From NCBI GenBank assembly GCA_003175865.1, contig PSRF01000429.1, forward strand, positions 1 through 8,194: 8,194 nucleotides of DNA, written 5' to 3'. The position numbers and the translations under genes were made by a program. Below, one piece after another: positions 6,206-8,194 of the stretch. A model generated the notes under the pieces. That model made no database searches, had not been told where the DNA came from, and was given only the letters and a program-made list of their open reading frames with translations. The DNA is from Blastocatellia bacterium (GTDB taxonomy: Bacteria; Acidobacteriota; Blastocatellia; Pyrinomonadales; Pyrinomonadaceae). The stretch's first letter is position 1, and every line of letters starts with the position of its first letter.

Positions 6206-8194
6206 ATGCTAAAACGACCTGCACTAATCTTGTTTTTCGTCATCCCTGTGTGCGTTGCATTTGTTTCCACGCATTCGTCAGCCCGGCGTCAAACACAAAC
6301 ACCATCTGCGACTCGCGAAGATGCATATCGCGCGAACAACCTCGGTGTCGCGCTGCTTGAGCAATTCAAATACAAAGAAGGTGCAGACGCCTTTCGACGC
6401 GCATTACAGATCGATCCAAAATTAGCGCTGGCACGGATCAATCTCGGCATCGCGCTTTACAACCTTCCCGACCTTCCTGGCTCCCAGCGTGAAGCACAGG
6501 CGGCGATTGCACTCGCTCCCAACGCACCTCAGCCCTACTACATGCTTGGGCTGATAGCAAAATCGCAAGCTAGACCTGATGATGCAGTGGGTCCTTTTCA
6601 ACAGGTACTGAAACTCGATCCTTCAGATGTTGGTGCAAACGTAAACCTCGGTCAGATCTATTCGCAGCAACGAAAATATCCCGAAGCTATAGCCGCACTT
6701 CGCGCAGCCCTCGCAGTTGAGCCTTACAACGCAACTGCGCTTTACAACCTGGGCACTGCCCTGATTCGAGCAGGACAACGTGAAGAAGGTCAAAAAGTCA
6801 TTCAACGCTTTCAGGAATTTCGTAACCGCGGCAGTGCTTCGCAACTCGGTAATAACTATCTTGAGCAAGGCCGGTACGCGGATGCTGTTGCGTCAACGGG
6901 CGCCGAACCTGAACTAGTTGATCGCAATACTCCGGCCGTTTCGTTTGCTGATGCGACCGCAGCTACATTCCCTTCAGCCAAACCGGAGACCAAAGAATTC
7001 GCGTCGTCGATGCTGGGAGGAAGGTTCCGCAGTAATGAAATGAATGCAGGAAAACGTGAGTCGATCGTTTCTTCGCTGGGCGGCTCAACGACCTTCTTCG
7101 ATTTTGACGGTGATGGCGATCTCGATTTGTTTTGGATCACTGCAACCGAGCAACACCTGTATCGTAATGATGGCGGCAAGTTCACTGATGTAACAAGCAA
7201 CTCAGGTGCAATTGCTGCGAAGTTTTCAAACTTCAACGTTGGTGCTGTTGCTGGTGATTACGACAACGATGGTCGTCCTGATCTCTTCGTCATTCGCGAC
7301 GGTGGTCTCGCCTTGTATCACAATGATGGTGGCGGAAAATTTTCCGATGTGACGACTGCCGCAGGTATACCCCAGTATCCGTTCTTACCCGGCTCAGTTG
7401 CCTTTGTCGATATGGACCACGACGGTGATCTCGACGTGATGGTGACCGGTCTCGCTGATTTAACAAAGACCCCCAAGGTGGACGAGCCGGTATTCCCGAA
7501 TGATTTCGACGGTGCGCCAAACTTATTGCTGCGCAATGACGGTAACGGCAAATTTACGGATGTGACGGCAGCCGCAAAGCTCGATGAAGTCGGACACGCC
7601 GTTGCAGTCATTCCAACTGATTTCAACAATCGTCGGGACATTGATCTGTTAATCGTTGACTATGGCAAGGTCCCTGAGTTGTTTAGCAACCAGCGTGACG
7701 GCACATTTCGGAATGTGGCGGCTGAAGCGGGCTTGGGTGCGGCTGGCAATTGGACCAGCGCCGCTGCTGGTGATCTAAACAAAGATGGTTATACCGATTT
7801 CTTTTTTGGTCGCGCTGATGGGCCTGGCGCGTTTGCAATTAGCGACGGACATGAAAAGTTCAAAACAATCATCGCACCTGAGAGTTCTGCAAATGCGCGA
7901 GCGGCTCAGTTCGTTGATTACGACAATGATGGATTGCTCGATTGCGCGTTGGTAACCGATAAAGGTCTCGTCGTGCTACGGAATATTGGCAACGCCTGGG
8001 AAGACGTCACCGCGAGTGCGCTGAAGCCGGAATTGAAATCCGACAAAACAAGTTCGACACGACTACTCGCGTTCGCAGACTTGGACAACGACGGCAATAC
8101 TGACGTTGTTTTCCTTTCTTCGAGTGGGCAGTTACGCGTTGGAAGAAACGGTGGCGGCGGTAACCGGTCACTGCGCGTTAAGTTGGCTGGGAAG
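6206..8194 (+). CDS. Secreted TPR + FG-GAP/VCBS (CRTAC1-like) protein, 3' end cut by window edge
   Basis: A continuous frame of 663 codons reaches the right edge without a stop. Residues 1-26 form a signal peptide: basic MLKR, a hydrophobic core at 6-20, and a likely cleavage after SSA (24-26). It is probably exported and is not a lipoprotein. Residues about 40-235 hold TPR units of good quality, such as NNLGVALLEQFKYKEGADAF and ALYNLGTALIRAGQREEG. A linker of about 60 residues leads to FG-GAP/VCBS repeats with acidic loops at D299 (DFDGDGDLD), D351, D402, D472 (degenerate, DFNNRRDID), D523, D571 and D625. These fit a calcium-bound beta-propeller. The visible end, NRSLRVKLAGK, resembles the strand leading into an ASPIC/UnbV domain, expected just beyond the edge. 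It has the same architecture as the minus-strand gene at the left but low obvious identity. No clear Shine-Dalgarno precedes ATG 6206; an in-frame stop at 6125 limits extension. Partners and ligands are unknown. Confidence 0.9.
   Translation, partial: MLKRPALILFFVIPVCVAFVSTHSSARRQTQTPSATREDAYRANNLGVALLEQFKYKEGADAFRRALQIDPKLALARINLGIALYNLPDLPGSQREAQAAIALAPNAPQPYYMLGLIAKSQARPDDAVGPFQQVLKLDPSDVGANVNLGQIYSQQRKYPEAIAALRAALAVEPYNATALYNLGTALIRAGQREEGQKVIQRFQEFRNRGSASQLGNNYLEQGRYADAVASTGAEPELVDRNTPAVSFADATAATFPSAKPETKEFASSMLGGRFRSNEMNAGKRESIVSSLGGSTTFFDFDGDGDLDLFWITATEQHLYRNDGGKFTDVTSNSGAIAAKFSNFNVGAVAGDYDNDGRPDLFVIRDGGLALYHNDGGGKFSDVTTAAGIPQYPFLPGSVAFVDMDHDGDLDVMVTGLADLTKTPKVDEPVFPNDFDGAPNLLLRNDGNGKFTDVTAAAKLDEVGHAVAVIPTDFNNRRDIDLLIVDYGKVPELFSNQRDGTFRNVAAEAGLGAAGNWTSAAAGDLNKDGYTDFFFGRADGPGAFAISDGHEKFKTIIAPESSANARAAQFVDYDNDGLLDCALVTDKGLVVLRNIGNAWEDVTASALKPELKSDKTSSTRLLAFADLDNDGNTDVVFLSSSGQLRVGRNGGGGNRSLRVKLAGK

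Noticed and set aside
6623..7641. Minus-strand open frames at 6623-6868, 6856-7236 and 7318-7641 with recurring TSVNLP-like words
   Set aside because: These are reverse-complement images of the repeated FTDVT and D-x-D-x-D-G coding of the plus-strand propeller gene; the repetition comes from that gene.

Overview
The window looks like chromosomal DNA of a free-living Gram-negative bacterium with roughly half G+C. The best guess is an Acidobacteriota member (Blastocatellia-like). This rests on two large secreted TPR + FG-GAP/VCBS proteins of the CRTAC1/ASPIC-UnbV type, which are abundant in that phylum, and on intergenic inverted repeats of a style I associate from memory with such genomes. The taxonomic call is inference.

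Layout. (1) 1-2612, minus strand: a large exported protein, cut by the left edge, with an N-terminal signal, TPR-like helices, a FG-GAP beta-propeller with acidic calcium-type loops, an ASPIC/UnbV domain and an extra C-terminal region. (2) 2613-2889: a divergent intergenic region. (3) 2890-3114, plus: a 74-residue protein that is almost entirely a regular coiled coil made of 24-residue units (three I-x-x-N-Q-x-x heptads plus a three-residue insert). (4) 3144-3257: an imperfect inverted repeat ending 15 bases before the next gene. (5) 3273-5944, plus: a three-gene ABC importer of the nitrate/sulfonate/taurine/NMT1 class, in the order permease, ATPase (overlapping the permease end), substrate-binding protein. 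A GCAGAG-rich inverted repeat lies between ATPase and binding protein. (6) 5945-6205: a gap with a further inverted repeat. (7) 6206-8194, plus: a second TPR + FG-GAP protein, cut by the right edge just where an ASPIC domain would be expected to begin.

How it fits together. The importer genes form one transcription unit by spacing and overlap. The binding protein has the strongest Shine-Dalgarno sequence and is separated from the membrane components by a potential mRNA hairpin, which would suit production of the binding protein in excess. The substrate cannot be assigned: the binding protein carries a Cys-His-Leu-Thr-Cys motif where the classical nitrate and taurine binders do not, to my knowledge, have paired cysteines. 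The two CRTAC1-like genes flank the importer and point outward. No sequence evidence here ties them functionally to transport.

The most unusual object is the small coiled-coil protein. Every core a position is aliphatic and almost every d position is Asn, in three near-identical 24-residue units. This resembles the N@d anion-binding layers of trimeric adhesin stalks. Each gap ahead of a plus-strand transporter or CRTAC1 gene holds an imperfect inverted repeat of different sequence.
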